Of a DNA stretch of 64,000 nt, positions 49,435 to 56,716 are shown in pieces (the first letter of the stretch is position 1; each line of letters begins with the position of its first letter). Under the pieces are notes generated by a model. That model did no database searches, was not told the DNA's origin, and was given only the letters and a program-made list of their open reading frames with translations. Location: the NCBI RefSeq assembly GCF_012935715.1, contig NZ_CP052860.1:2666001-2730000 (forward strand). The letters run 5' to 3'. A program made the position numbers and the translations under genes. The stretch comes from Pseudomonas sp. ADAK13. Its GTDB lineage: Bacteria; Pseudomonadota; Gammaproteobacteria; Pseudomonadales; Pseudomonadaceae.

Positions 49435-50241
49435 TCAGGTCAATTGAAGGGGTTGATTACCGAAACCGGTATGGCGCGCGTTGACGGCGCCTTTCAAGTC
49501 GATCGGCTGGTGGCGGAAAAAACCTGTCAGCTCCTGCTCCGCATCAGGGTTAACGAAGTAAATCAGAGAGCTGCGTGGTATTGGTGTTCGAGGAGTCAGA
49601 ACCGCGTGGTATGCAGCGGGAATCGCATAGTCTGAGAGCTCAGTCAGTAACGATCCGGCCAAGATTGCTATCTCGTTCTCCAAGAGGCGTACCGGCTCCA
49701 GCGAGCTACCTCGAACCAGAACGAGGCCATCACGAGTAGGCTTGATAAACGACAACATATGACCATCCTCGTGAGGGTCTTGAGCAAACTTGCGGTTACC
49801 AGACCCGGAATTAGCTCCATAGACACACAGTTGCAGATAGGACGTTGCACGCAGAGAGGTCAACGAAGTGGCCCCAAACTCCGCGCAAACGCCATCCATC
49901 AGCTCTTGTGCAAGCTCGCTGATCTGTCGTTCAAAAGCATCAACGCCAGCAAAAAACGCACTTCTTGTGAACTCAAAAGCCTTTCGTTTTGATGAATGCG
50001 CAGGCCAGTAACAAAATCGCTCACACAGGTCTGGCTGATCATCAACGTTCGAGTACTCAGCGCCAAAGGGGAAAAATCCATCGGTGTCTTTCGCGAAGGA
50101 AAACGAGGCCTTGGTGGCTGCCGATATTGAGGAGTACCCATCAACGATTTTTTTGTAATCCAGCAGCATCGCTTCTGATATTTGCAGGGTGCCAAAGCCT
50201 GTTCGAGCAATGGATTCACAGCACGCTTTGATGTGGGTCAT
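49435..50241 (-). CDS. isopenicillin-N-synthase-like 2OG-Fe(II) oxygenase
   Basis: A 268-residue double-stranded beta-helix oxygenase. The iron ligands are visible as H157-x-D159 (Q-D-P-H-E-D-G-H) and H212 (A-Y-H-A-V-L); the co-substrate-type R-x-S motif is R223-S-S225. The start at 50241 (MTHIKACCES) is chosen because the 50 residues upstream in frame are Cys/His-rich and unlike a signal or family start. Substrate unknown; family members hydroxylate or desaturate amino acids, or make antibiotics. Base composition is lower in GC than its neighbours. Confidence 0.8.
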   Translation of the reverse strand: MTHIKACCESIARTGFGTLQISEAMLLDYKKIVDGYSSISAATKASFSFAKDTDGFFPFGAEYSNVDDQPDLCERFCYWPAHSSKRKAFEFTRSAFFAGVDAFERQISELAQELMDGVCAEFGATSLTSLRATSYLQLCVYGANSGSGNRKFAQDPHEDGHMLSFIKPTRDGLVLVRGSSLEPVRLLENEIAILAGSLLTELSDYAIPAAYHAVLTPRTPIPRSSLIYFVNPDAEQELTGFFRHQPIDLKGAVNARHTGFGNQPLQLT

Positions 50242-50411
50242 GGCTATATCCAAAAGTAGATGTAAAGGAATGCAACAAACACTAGGTTCGCAAGCATGCG
50301 AGAAACTACGACACTGGATATGACCGACTAAAAGGGCCCCATCCATGTCCTTCACAACATCGCCAGCAGGTGGCGAGTGTGCATGGTTCAAGACACGTGG
50401 CGACGGGCAGG

Positions 50412-50431
50412 TTGTCTTTTTTGGCGGACAA
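50412..50431. promoter_or_regulatory. inverted repeat upstream of the XRE gene
   Basis: TTGTC and GACAA spaced by ten bases, 42 bases before the XRE-type regulator and in the gap shared with the divergent oxygenase gene. It is a candidate operator; the arms are short. Confidence 0.35.
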
Positions 50432-50472
50432 AGAAATGACGTTCACCTAAAAGTGGGAACCGAAAACTCCGT

Positions 50473-51165
50473 ATGAATATAAAAACGCAAGATACCCTCA
50501 GGTCACTGGTTGCGCGACGCAGCCGAGAGTTGGGCAAGCCCCTGACGACGTTGGCCAAGGAGGCGGGAATCTCCAGGACCTACCTGTACGGTCTGGCGGG
50601 CGGTGCGTCCAAAGACCCGTCCGTACGCACGTTGATCAAGCTGGCCAAGGCGTTGCAGGTTTCTCCTTTGCTGCTGTTTCGCTACTTCGCTGACCTTACA
50701 GGTGCGCCCGCCAATGCGTGCTCAATGGCTGCCACCAATCGCGCTGTAGGTATTGATGATCCGGAAGACGTTGCGGTCTTCAATGCGGATGTCACGACGC
50801 CTGATCAGACGGTGGTGTTGCCGGGAGAGGTTTTTCAGAAAACCTGGGAGATTCAGAATCTGGGCACACGGCCGTGGCGTGGGCGGCGACTGGTGCGTGT
50901 TGACGGGGAATATGTGATTGCCCGTCGCGCTGACGCACAAGGCCAACTGGAGGTGGTGATGGATACTCACCTGCGTAGCCTGCACAGCGAACTCCCTATT
51001 GCCGATACGCTGCCGGGTCAGCCGGTGCATATCAGTGTGGAGTTTGCAGCACCCAGGGAAACCTGCACGGTGGCTTCAATCTGGAGAATTGAGGATGCGC
51101 AGGGGAAACCTTGTTATGGGCCTGCGTTCATTTTGCATGTGTTGGTTAATGTCATGGCGCGTTGA
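50473..51165 (+). CDS. XRE regulator fused to an NBR1-type Ig-like (FW) domain
   Basis: A 230-residue two-domain protein. Residues 8-72 are a Cro/CI-type helix-turn-helix (L-T-T-L-A-K-E-A-G-I-S-R-T-Y-L-Y-G-L). Residues about 105-226 resemble the NBR1 central Ig-like domain: L-P-G-E-V-F-Q-K-T-W-E-I-Q-N-L-G-T-R-P-W (W125, W135), P-G-Q-P-V-H-I-S-V-E-F-A-A-P, and A-S-I-W-R-I-E-D-A-Q-G (W204). In bacteria this domain is sometimes joined to helix-turn-helix regions; its ligand is not known. Divergent from the oxygenase-exporter pair and likely to control it. Confidence 0.75.
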   Translation: MNIKTQDTLRSLVARRSRELGKPLTTLAKEAGISRTYLYGLAGGASKDPSVRTLIKLAKALQVSPLLLFRYFADLTGAPANACSMAATNRAVGIDDPEDVAVFNADVTTPDQTVVLPGEVFQKTWEIQNLGTRPWRGRRLVRVDGEYVIARRADAQGQLEVVMDTHLRSLHSELPIADTLPGQPVHISVEFAAPRETCTVASIWRIEDAQGKPCYGPAFILHVLVNVMAR

Positions 51166-51184
51166 GTGCCCGGTCGGATTTTTG

Positions 51185-51472
51185 TCAGTCAATCCGTGCA
51201 AACCGCTCGATTCTCGGTTGCTCCCGATGTTCTGCTTGCCATAGGTCATACGCACTTTGCATCGATAGCCACAACCGAGCTTTGCTGATACCTGCCCGTT
51301 CAAGCCTTACGGCAAGATCCGGGCTGATGGGCGCATGTCCGTGGAGGATTCTAGAGAATGTCTCCCTGGCGAAGCCAAGACGCCGTGCCATCTCAGTAAT
51401 GGTGATGCCCAAGGCCGGGATCACGTCCTCAAGCAGGATTTCGCCAGGGTGGGGAGGGTTATGCATGTCCAT
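51185..51472 (-). CDS. higA: HigA-family antitoxin
   Basis: A 95-residue Xre-type antitoxin. It opens [17 protein letters not shown] and has the helix-turn-helix [18 protein letters not shown]. It neutralises and represses higB. It lies 14 bases after the toxin gene, the toxin-first order of hig loci. Confidence 0.9.
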   Translation of the reverse strand: MDMHNPPHPGEILLEDVIPALGITITEMARRLGFARETFSRILHGHAPISPDLAVRLERAGISKARLWLSMQSAYDLWQAEHREQPRIERFARID

Positions 51473-51486
51473 ATCGATGCCTTTAC

Positions 51487-51765
51487 TCAGTGGTAGTCCA
51501 GATAATCAACCAGTTCTACCTGGTCATTGAACATCCGAAAAATAATGCGCCAGTTACCGCTGATACTGACGGACCAGCAGTCGATCAGATCGCCTTTCAA
51601 TCGGTGAAACCGCCAGCCGGGCAGGTCCAGTTCATCACGGTGTTTGGCTCTATTCAGAACCAGCAACACACGACGCAAGCGTTTTGCATGGTCTGCGTTG
51701 ATGCCTTTGGTAGAGCCAGTCTCAAAAAAGACCTTGAGGCCTTTATGTTTCCAGCTAACGATCAT
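51487..51765 (-). CDS. higB: HigB-type RelE-family toxin
   Basis: A 92-residue ribosome-dependent mRNA interferase of the RelE/HigB group. It begins [21 protein letters not shown] and ends with N-W-R-I-I-F-R and [10 protein letters not shown], both diagnostic. The start at 51765 is ten bases from a palindromic operator; a 62-codon extension is rejected because it spans the operator. Confidence 0.9.
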   Translation of the reverse strand: MIVSWKHKGLKVFFETGSTKGINADHAKRLRRVLLVLNRAKHRDELDLPGWRFHRLKGDLIDCWSVSISGNWRIIFRMFNDQVELVDYLDYH

Positions 51766-51774
51766 GGCGAGATT

Positions 51775-51791
51775 GTGATGTGATACATCAC
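51775..51791. promoter_or_regulatory. higBA palindromic operator
   Basis: GTGATGT-GAT-ACATCAC, a perfect seven-base inverted repeat with a three-base spacer, nine bases before the higB ATG. It is the expected site for HigA/HigBA autorepression. Confidence 0.65.
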
Positions 51792-52019
51792 GCTGTGCAA
51801 TGGCCTTGTATCGGGTTTGGGTATCAGATTCATAACGCCCAGTCGGTGACATGATTCGGACCGAAAAGGCTAGAGAGGCAGGTTCCGAGCAACAACCCGA
51901 AAAGCTCGTAGGAACAATCGGCGCGTGTTTGCCTTCGGATTTTTCCTGCAACCTCTCGCGCTGTGCATGAACTTGTCGTGCCCTGCGATCGCGCCTAGTC
52001 TTCGTCCGTCATCGCAAAA
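51792..52019. other. gap with no recognised gene
   Basis: A 228-base stretch between the higBA operator and the DUF6124 leader. It must carry the higBA promoter and perhaps the start of the leader transcript, but no convincing coding region, repeat or RNA gene was seen. Confidence 0.5.
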
Positions 52020-52029
52020 AACGGTGACA

Positions 52030-52253
52030 CGGACGTGCAAGTCCGGTTACATATCGGCGCACCAACGCCCATAGCCATTCAACGGGCGTTTTTTATGCCT
52101 GCTGTATTTCTTATGGCGGCTGCGCGTGGGAGATCCCTTGGGGTCTGCCGGGGTCCGATATGCCCGGTCTTGCACACCTGCGCACAGCTGCCACCTTATT
52201 CGCGTGCAAGCGGACGGTGTCAGCTTCCCTAATACATATCGGAGCTGCACATC
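52030..52253 (+). ncRNA. long structured leader of the DUF6124 gene
   Basis: A run of complementary segments: CGGAC/GTCCG hairpin (52030-52034/52041-52045); AACGCCC/GGGCGTT followed by TTTT (52064-52094); GATCCC/GGGGTC (52132-52137/52140-52145); and a nested stem GTCCG...CTTGCAC (52153-52157, 52169-52175) with GTGCAAG-CGGAC (52204-52215). A second GTGCAAG copy at 52035-52041 could compete for CTTGCAC. TACATATCGG occurs at both ends (52048, 52233). The gene starts at 52254 after GGAG. I read this as a regulatory or structured leader; an in-frame 65-codon ORF through it looks fortuitous. Confidence 0.5.
52064..52094 (+). terminator. intrinsic terminator inside the leader
   Basis: Stem AACGCCC/GGGCGTT with a 13-base loop, followed by a run of T (TTTTTT across the stem end). 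If it works it would end transcription 160 bases before the DUF6124 gene, so it may be an attenuator. Confidence 0.55.
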
Positions 52254-52580
52254 ATGTTCAAACCTACCCCTAATCCGCCCCACAACGCCGAAATCGAACG
52301 TCGCAAACTCCAGGCCGCCGCCGAGCGTGCCATGGATCATTACTTTCCGACTTCTGCTTCATCCTCACTTTTTGCCGTCTCTCCCTCTCAATCCACTGAA
52401 GCCTTGCTGGCCAACGCTTCTGAAACCTTTGCCTCACTCAACGCCCTGACCTCCAATCTGGCCTTTGAATTGGAAGGCTCGCAGCGCGGCGTGGTGCTGG
52501 CCATTCAACAGATGAGTGAGCTGGGGCAGTTGTTGGTGGATCAAGCATTGGAGCAGGTCGCTCCTTCTTCTGCAGGTTAA
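52254..52580 (+). CDS. DUF6124 family small protein
   Basis: A 108-residue, mostly helical protein. It starts M-F-K-P-T-P-N-P-P and has the R-K-L-Q-A-A-A-E-R-A-M-D-H-Y and A-F-E-L-E-G-S-Q-R segments that recur in a Pseudomonas-specific paralogous family (called DUF3077/DUF6124 in annotations). No catalytic motif and no signal peptide. Function unknown. Preceded by a structured leader and ten bases before the repeat that opens the next locus. Confidence 0.78.
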   Translation: MFKPTPNPPHNAEIERRKLQAAAERAMDHYFPTSASSSLFAVSPSQSTEALLANASETFASLNALTSNLAFELEGSQRGVVLAIQQMSELGQLLVDQALEQVAPSSAG

Positions 52581-52589
52581 AACTTGATC

Positions 52590-52626
52590 GTTCCCAAAAA
52601 GGGACCTATCGTTCCCTTTTTGGGAC
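52590..52626. repeat. paired GTTCCCAAAAAGGGAC motifs (operator candidate)
   Basis: GTTCCCAAAAAGGGAC (52590-52605), CTATC, GTTCCCTTTTTGGGAC (52611-52626). Each half is a near-palindrome and the two together form an inverted repeat. They end 15 bases before the start of the winged-helix/nucleotidyltransferase gene, the normal place for an autoregulatory operator. Confidence 0.65.
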
Positions 52627-52641
52627 TCTTCGATCACAGTC

Positions 52642-53271
52642 ATGCAAACCTTGCCCCTTAGTACTGCGCTCTTCACCGTGACCCAGCAAAAAGTCTTGGG
52701 CTTGCTCTTTGGCAAGCCCGACCAAAGCTTCTTCACCAATGAAATCGCTCGCTGGGCAAAGGTGGGCAAGGGCAGCCTGACCCGCGAGCTGGAGCGTTTG
52801 CAGTTGGCAGGCATCCTGACGGTGACACGCCAGGGTAACCAAACCCACTACCAGGCCAATCCGCAGTGCCCCATTTATTCGGAGCTGTTGGCCATCGTGC
52901 GCAAGACCCTGAGCCTGGATGAGCCATTGCGCAACGCACTGGCTCCCCTTGCCGCGCAACTGAAGTGGGCATTTATCTACGGCTCTATCGCCAAGGGTGA
53001 GGCGCACTCATCCAGTGACATAGATCTGATGCTGATCGGCGAAAGCCTCAACTACAGTGAAGTCATGGAGCAGCTCATGCCGCTGGAAGAGCAACTGGGC
53101 CGCACCATCAACCCGACGCTCTATACCCCCGAAGACTGGATCGGCAAATGGGATGCCGGGAACAGTTTCGTGCGGCGGGTGGCGGAGCAGGACAAGATCA
53201 ACCTGATCGGGGAAAACCCCGTGGAGTCCAAGGATGGACAGCAACGCGAATCTGGAGAACCTGCAACGTAG
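52642..53271 (+). CDS. winged-helix plus nucleotidyltransferase (MNT-type) protein
   Basis: A 209-residue fusion. Residues about 10-75 form a winged helix of the ArsR type (T-N-E-I-A-R-W-A-K-V-G-K-G-S-L-T-R-E-L). Residues about 100-200 carry a minimal nucleotidyltransferase: Y-G-S-I-A-K-G (G114-S115) and D126-I-D128. In MNT-HEPN pairs the nucleotidyltransferase is the antitoxin, which AMPylates the HEPN toxin. The 38-base overlap with the following gene implies coupling. A DNA-binding domain in the antitoxin fits the operator repeats just upstream. Confidence 0.78.
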   Translation: MQTLPLSTALFTVTQQKVLGLLFGKPDQSFFTNEIARWAKVGKGSLTRELERLQLAGILTVTRQGNQTHYQANPQCPIYSELLAIVRKTLSLDEPLRNALAPLAAQLKWAFIYGSIAKGEAHSSSDIDLMLIGESLNYSEVMEQLMPLEEQLGRTINPTLYTPEDWIGKWDAGNSFVRRVAEQDKINLIGENPVESKDGQQRESGEPAT

Positions 53272-53662
53272 TGGTGGCTTGAAGGCGGAGCCGCCGGATC
53301 GCAAGGAATGTGATGGGTTGATGCGCTCTGCCTGTGATCGATTGACGGACGCCAAAACCCCGCAATTATCTTTCGCCAGCCGTTTTGATTTGGCTTACAA
53401 CGCGGCCCACGCAATCGCTCTCACAGCCTTGCGCTTGCACGGCTATCGCTCGGACAAGCGCTATCTGGTGTTCCAATGCCTGGTTCATACCACCGGAGCC
53501 AACAAGGTTCAGGTAAGACTGTTTGCGCTATGCCACGAGCGCCGCAACCTGGCGGAATATGAAGGGTATATGGATGAGGATGAGGGGTTGTTGGAGCAAC
53601 TGATTGCGCATACTCAAGCGCTGTTGATGGAGGTCGAACAGTTGGTGACTAATCAGAAATAG
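53234..53662 (+). CDS. HEPN-like protein, candidate toxin
   Basis: A 142-residue all-helical protein. R-F-D-L-A-Y-N-A-A-H-A-I-A-L-T-A-L-R-L-H-G-Y and the later C-H-E-R-R-N-L-A-E-Y-E-G are typical of HEPN domains paired with minimal nucleotidyltransferases. The usual R-x4-6-H RNase motif is not clear: R104-N-L-A-E-Y109 has Tyr where His is expected, though H101 lies close. It may be an RNase with altered motif, a target of AMPylation at Y109, or an inactive relative. Starts inside the upstream gene. Confidence 0.65.
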   Translation: MDSNANLENLQRSGGLKAEPPDRKECDGLMRSACDRLTDAKTPQLSFASRFDLAYNAAHAIALTALRLHGYRSDKRYLVFQCLVHTTGANKVQVRLFALCHERRNLAEYEGYMDEDEGLLEQLIAHTQALLMEVEQLVTNQK

Positions 53663-53681
53663 CGGCTGGGTGATGAAGTGA

Positions 53682-53722
53682 GATCAGTCCCAAAAAGGGA
53701 CTGATCGTTCCCATTTTGGGAC
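53682..53722. repeat. second pair of GTCCCAAAAAGGGAC palindromes
   Basis: A perfect inverted repeat with ten-base arms GATCAGTCCC and GGGACTGATC around AAAAA (53682-53706), followed by GTTCCCATTTTGGGAC (53707-53722). The same motif opens the locus at 52590, so the two-gene unit is bracketed by it. Confidence 0.75.
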
Positions 53723-53897
53723 TTCTGCGCACGTTCTCACGAACAGCGCTCCCACATTTGATCTGTGTTGGGTCCGAGTCTCGTGTTTGCTGGCGAACCA
53801 TTACTCCAATCGTAACGATCCACCGCCCAGCTTGATTGATGCCCCCCCATTACCCTCCTAAGGTACAGCCCACGACAGCACATCCCGTGGAGCGACC

Positions 53898-55568
53898 ATG
53901 ACAACAACAACTTCCCCCGACTCGCGCTGGACGCGGCGGCGCGACGAGAAGCAGCGTCGGCTGGCGTTAGTGCGATCTTTCGCCGATGGCGCCGTGCTCC
54001 CCAGCGACCGCATCGTCGAAGCCCTGGAAGCCCTGATCCTCCCCGGCGACCGTGTGGTGCTGGAAGGCAACAACCAGAAGCAGGCGGATTTCCTCTCGCG
54101 CTCCCTGGCCAAGACCGACCCCGCCAAGCTTCACGATCTGCACATGATCATGCCCAGCGTCGGGCGCTCCGAGCACCTGGACCTGTTTGAAAAGGGCATC
54201 GCCCGCAAGCTGGATTTTTCCTTCGCCGGCACTCAATCCCTGCGCATCAGCCAGTTGCTGGAAGACGGCCTGCTGGAAATCGGCGCGATTCACACCTACA
54301 TCGAACTCTACGCGCGGCTGGTGGTGGACCTGATTCCCAACGTGGTGCTCTCCGCCGGTTTCATGGCCGACCGCGCCGGTAATATCTACACCGGCCCCAG
54401 CACTGAAGACACTCCAGCGTTGATTGAGCCGGCGGCCTTCAGCGATGGCATTGTTATCGTCCAGGTCAACCAACTGGTGGATGACGTCACCGACCTGCCG
54501 CGCGTCGACATTCCCGCGAGCTGGGTCGACTTCGTGGTGGTCGCCGACAAGCCTTTCTACATCGAACCGCTGTTCACCCGCGACCCACGGCACATCAAGC
54601 CGGTGCATGTGTTGATGGCGATGATGGCGATCCGGGGCATCTATGAAAAACACAACGTCCAGTCCCTGAACCACGGCATCGGTTTCAACACCGCCGCCAT
54701 CGAATTGATCCTGCCGACCTACGGTGAATCCCTGGGGTTGAAGGGCAAGATCTGCCGCAACTGGACCCTCAACCCGCACCCAACCCTGATCCCGGCCATC
54801 GAAAGCGGCTGGGTCGAAAGCGTGCATTGCTTCGGCACCGAACTGGGCATGGAAAACTACATCGCCGCCCGGCCGGATGTGTTCTTTACCGGCCGCGATG
54901 GCTCGCTGCGTTCCAACCGGATGTTCTGCCAACTGGCTGGCCAATACGCGGTGGACCTGTTTATCGGCGCCACTCTGCAAGTCGACGGCGACGGGCATTC
55001 CTCCACGGTTACGCGTGGCCGCCTTGCCGGTTTTGGCGGGGCGCCCAACATGGGCCACGACCCGCGCGGTCGCCGCCATGGCACACCCGCCTGGCTCGAC
55101 ATGCGCCACGACGATGCCCCGGAAGCCTTGCTCGAACGCGGCAAAAAGCTGGTGGTGCAAATGGTCGAGACCTTCCAGGAAGGCGGCAAACCGACCTTCG
55201 TCGAAACCCTCGACGCGGTAGAAGTCGCACGCAAAAGCGGCATGCCCCTGGCGCCGATCATGATCTACGGCGACGACGTCACTCACCTGCTTACTGAGGA
55301 AGGAATCGCTTACCTGTACAAGGCCCGTTCCCTGGAAGAGCGCCAGGCGATGATCGCCGCCGTCGCCGGGGTGACTGCCATCGGCATGCGCCACAACCCC
55401 AAGGACACCGCGCGCATGCGCCGCGAAGGCTTGATCGCCTTGCCCGAAGACCTCGGCATCCGCCGCACCGACGCTACCCGCGAGCTGCTGGCCGCCAAGA
55501 GCGTGGCCGATCTGGTGGCGTGGTCCGGTGGTTTGTACAACCCGCCCGCCAAGTTCAGGAGCTGGTAA
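53898..55568 (+). CDS. mdcA: malonate decarboxylase alpha subunit
   Basis: A 556-residue acetyl-S-ACP:malonate ACP transferase, which swaps malonate for acetate on the carrier protein. It begins T-T-T-S-P-D-S-R-W-x-R-R-R and has the coenzyme-A-transferase-like G-F-x-G-A-P-N-M-G-x-D-P-R-G-R-R-H-G-T segment. GTGGAGCGACC precedes the ATG. First gene of a biotin-independent mdc operon with overlapping downstream genes; in this group it is induced by malonate through MdcR. Confidence 0.95.
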   Translation: MTTTTSPDSRWTRRRDEKQRRLALVRSFADGAVLPSDRIVEALEALILPGDRVVLEGNNQKQADFLSRSLAKTDPAKLHDLHMIMPSVGRSEHLDLFEKGIARKLDFSFAGTQSLRISQLLEDGLLEIGAIHTYIELYARLVVDLIPNVVLSAGFMADRAGNIYTGPSTEDTPALIEPAAFSDGIVIVQVNQLVDDVTDLPRVDIPASWVDFVVVADKPFYIEPLFTRDPRHIKPVHVLMAMMAIRGIYEKHNVQSLNHGIGFNTAAIELILPTYGESLGLKGKICRNWTLNPHPTLIPAIESGWVESVHCFGTELGMENYIAARPDVFFTGRDGSLRSNRMFCQLAGQYAVDLFIGATLQVDGDGHSSTVTRGRLAGFGGAPNMGHDPRGRRHGTPAWLDMRHDDAPEALLERGKKLVVQMVETFQEGGKPTFVETLDAVEVARKSGMPLAPIMIYGDDVTHLLTEEGIAYLYKARSLEERQAMIAAVAGVTAIGMRHNPKDTARMRREGLIALPEDLGIRRTDATRELLAAKSVADLVAWSGGLYNPPAKFRSW

Positions 55569-56417
55569 ATGCACGCACTCAAACTGCACGACCTGACCCT
55601 GGCGGAACGCTTGGCGGATATGGCCGTCGATGCGCTGATTGATGAAGCCGACCTGTCGCCCAAACCTGCACTGGTGGACCGTCGCGGCAATGGCGCCCAT
55701 ACCGATTTGCACCTCGGCTTGATGCACGCTTCTGCGCTGTCGCTGTGGCCGGCGTTCAAGGAAATGGCCGAGGCCGCTATCGAATTTGGCGAAGTCGGTT
55801 TACCCCTGCGCGAAGCCCTCGGGCGAATTGGTCGCGAAGGCGAACAGGCGATGCTTGTCACCACCGATGGCGTGAACACCCATCGCGGCGCGATCTGGGC
55901 GCTCGGCTTGTTAGTCGCCGCCGTCGCACTGCAACCCGAGTCCAGCACCGCCAACGCAGTGACGTTACGCGCCGCCCGCCTGGCCCTGCTCAACGACCGC
56001 TACGCACCACAACCGCTGAGCCACGGCGCCCAAGTCGCACAACGTTATGGCGCTCGCGGTGCCCGTGAAGAAGCGCAACTGGGCTTCCCCTCGGTGCTGC
56101 AACGCGGCCTGCCACAGCTGAAAAAAAGCCGCCTGCACCAACACGGCGAACAGAACGCACGCCTCGACGCCTTGCTGGCGATCATGACCGACCTGGCCGA
56201 CACCTGCGTGCTCTACCGCGCCGGGCCCGAAGGCTTGCAGGCCATGCAGCAAGGTGCCCAAGCGGTGCTGGACGCCGGTGGCAGCGCAAGCCTCGCCGGC
56301 CGCCGCCAACTGCACGAGCTGGACCAGCAACTGCTGGCGCTGAATGCCTCCCCCGGTGGCGCCGCCGACCTGTTGGCCGCCTGCCTGTTTATCGACCGCC
56401 TCGACGGAGCGCTGTGA
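55569..56417 (+). CDS. mdcB: triphosphoribosyl-dephospho-CoA synthase
   Basis: A 282-residue CitG/MdcB-family enzyme that makes the precursor of the malonate decarboxylase prosthetic group from ATP and dephospho-CoA. It has [17 protein letters not shown] and [13 protein letters not shown]. It begins at the base after the mdcA stop and overlaps mdcC. Confidence 0.93.
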   Translation: MHALKLHDLTLAERLADMAVDALIDEADLSPKPALVDRRGNGAHTDLHLGLMHASALSLWPAFKEMAEAAIEFGEVGLPLREALGRIGREGEQAMLVTTDGVNTHRGAIWALGLLVAAVALQPESSTANAVTLRAARLALLNDRYAPQPLSHGAQVAQRYGARGAREEAQLGFPSVLQRGLPQLKKSRLHQHGEQNARLDALLAIMTDLADTCVLYRAGPEGLQAMQQGAQAVLDAGGSASLAGRRQLHELDQQLLALNASPGGAADLLAACLFIDRLDGAL

Positions 56418-56716
56418 TGGAAACCTTATCCTTTGAATTCCCCGCCGGGCAGCCCGCCAAGGGCCGCGCGCTGGTGGGTTGCGTCGGCTCCGGCGACCTG
56501 GAAGTGCTGCTGGAACCGGGCACTGCCGGCACCCTGACGATTCAAGTGCAGACTTCGGTCAACGGTGCGCAGCTGCGTTGGCAGCACTTGTTTGAACGGA
56601 TCTTCCAGGAGCAGACGCCTCCCGCGTTGAACATCGATATCCACGACTTCGGCGCCACCCCCGGCGTGGTGCGTTTGCGCCTGGAGCAAGGCTTCGAGGA
56701 GGTCGGTCATGACTGA
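56417..56716 (+). CDS. mdcC: malonate decarboxylase acyl carrier protein (delta)
   Basis: A 99-residue acyl carrier protein. The modified serine is S25 in G-C-V-G-S-G-D-L-E-V, the MdcC signature. The start at 56417 overlaps the mdcB stop (TGATG); a GTG one codon earlier also exists. Confidence 0.93.
   Translation: METLSFEFPAGQPAKGRALVGCVGSGDLEVLLEPGTAGTLTIQVQTSVNGAQLRWQHLFERIFQEQTPPALNIDIHDFGATPGVVRLRLEQGFEEVGHD

Noticed and set aside
52035..52232. 65-codon frame through the DUF6124 leader
   Set aside because: No ribosome binding site, Cys/Pro-rich product, and the bases are better explained by RNA pairing. It could still be a leader peptide.
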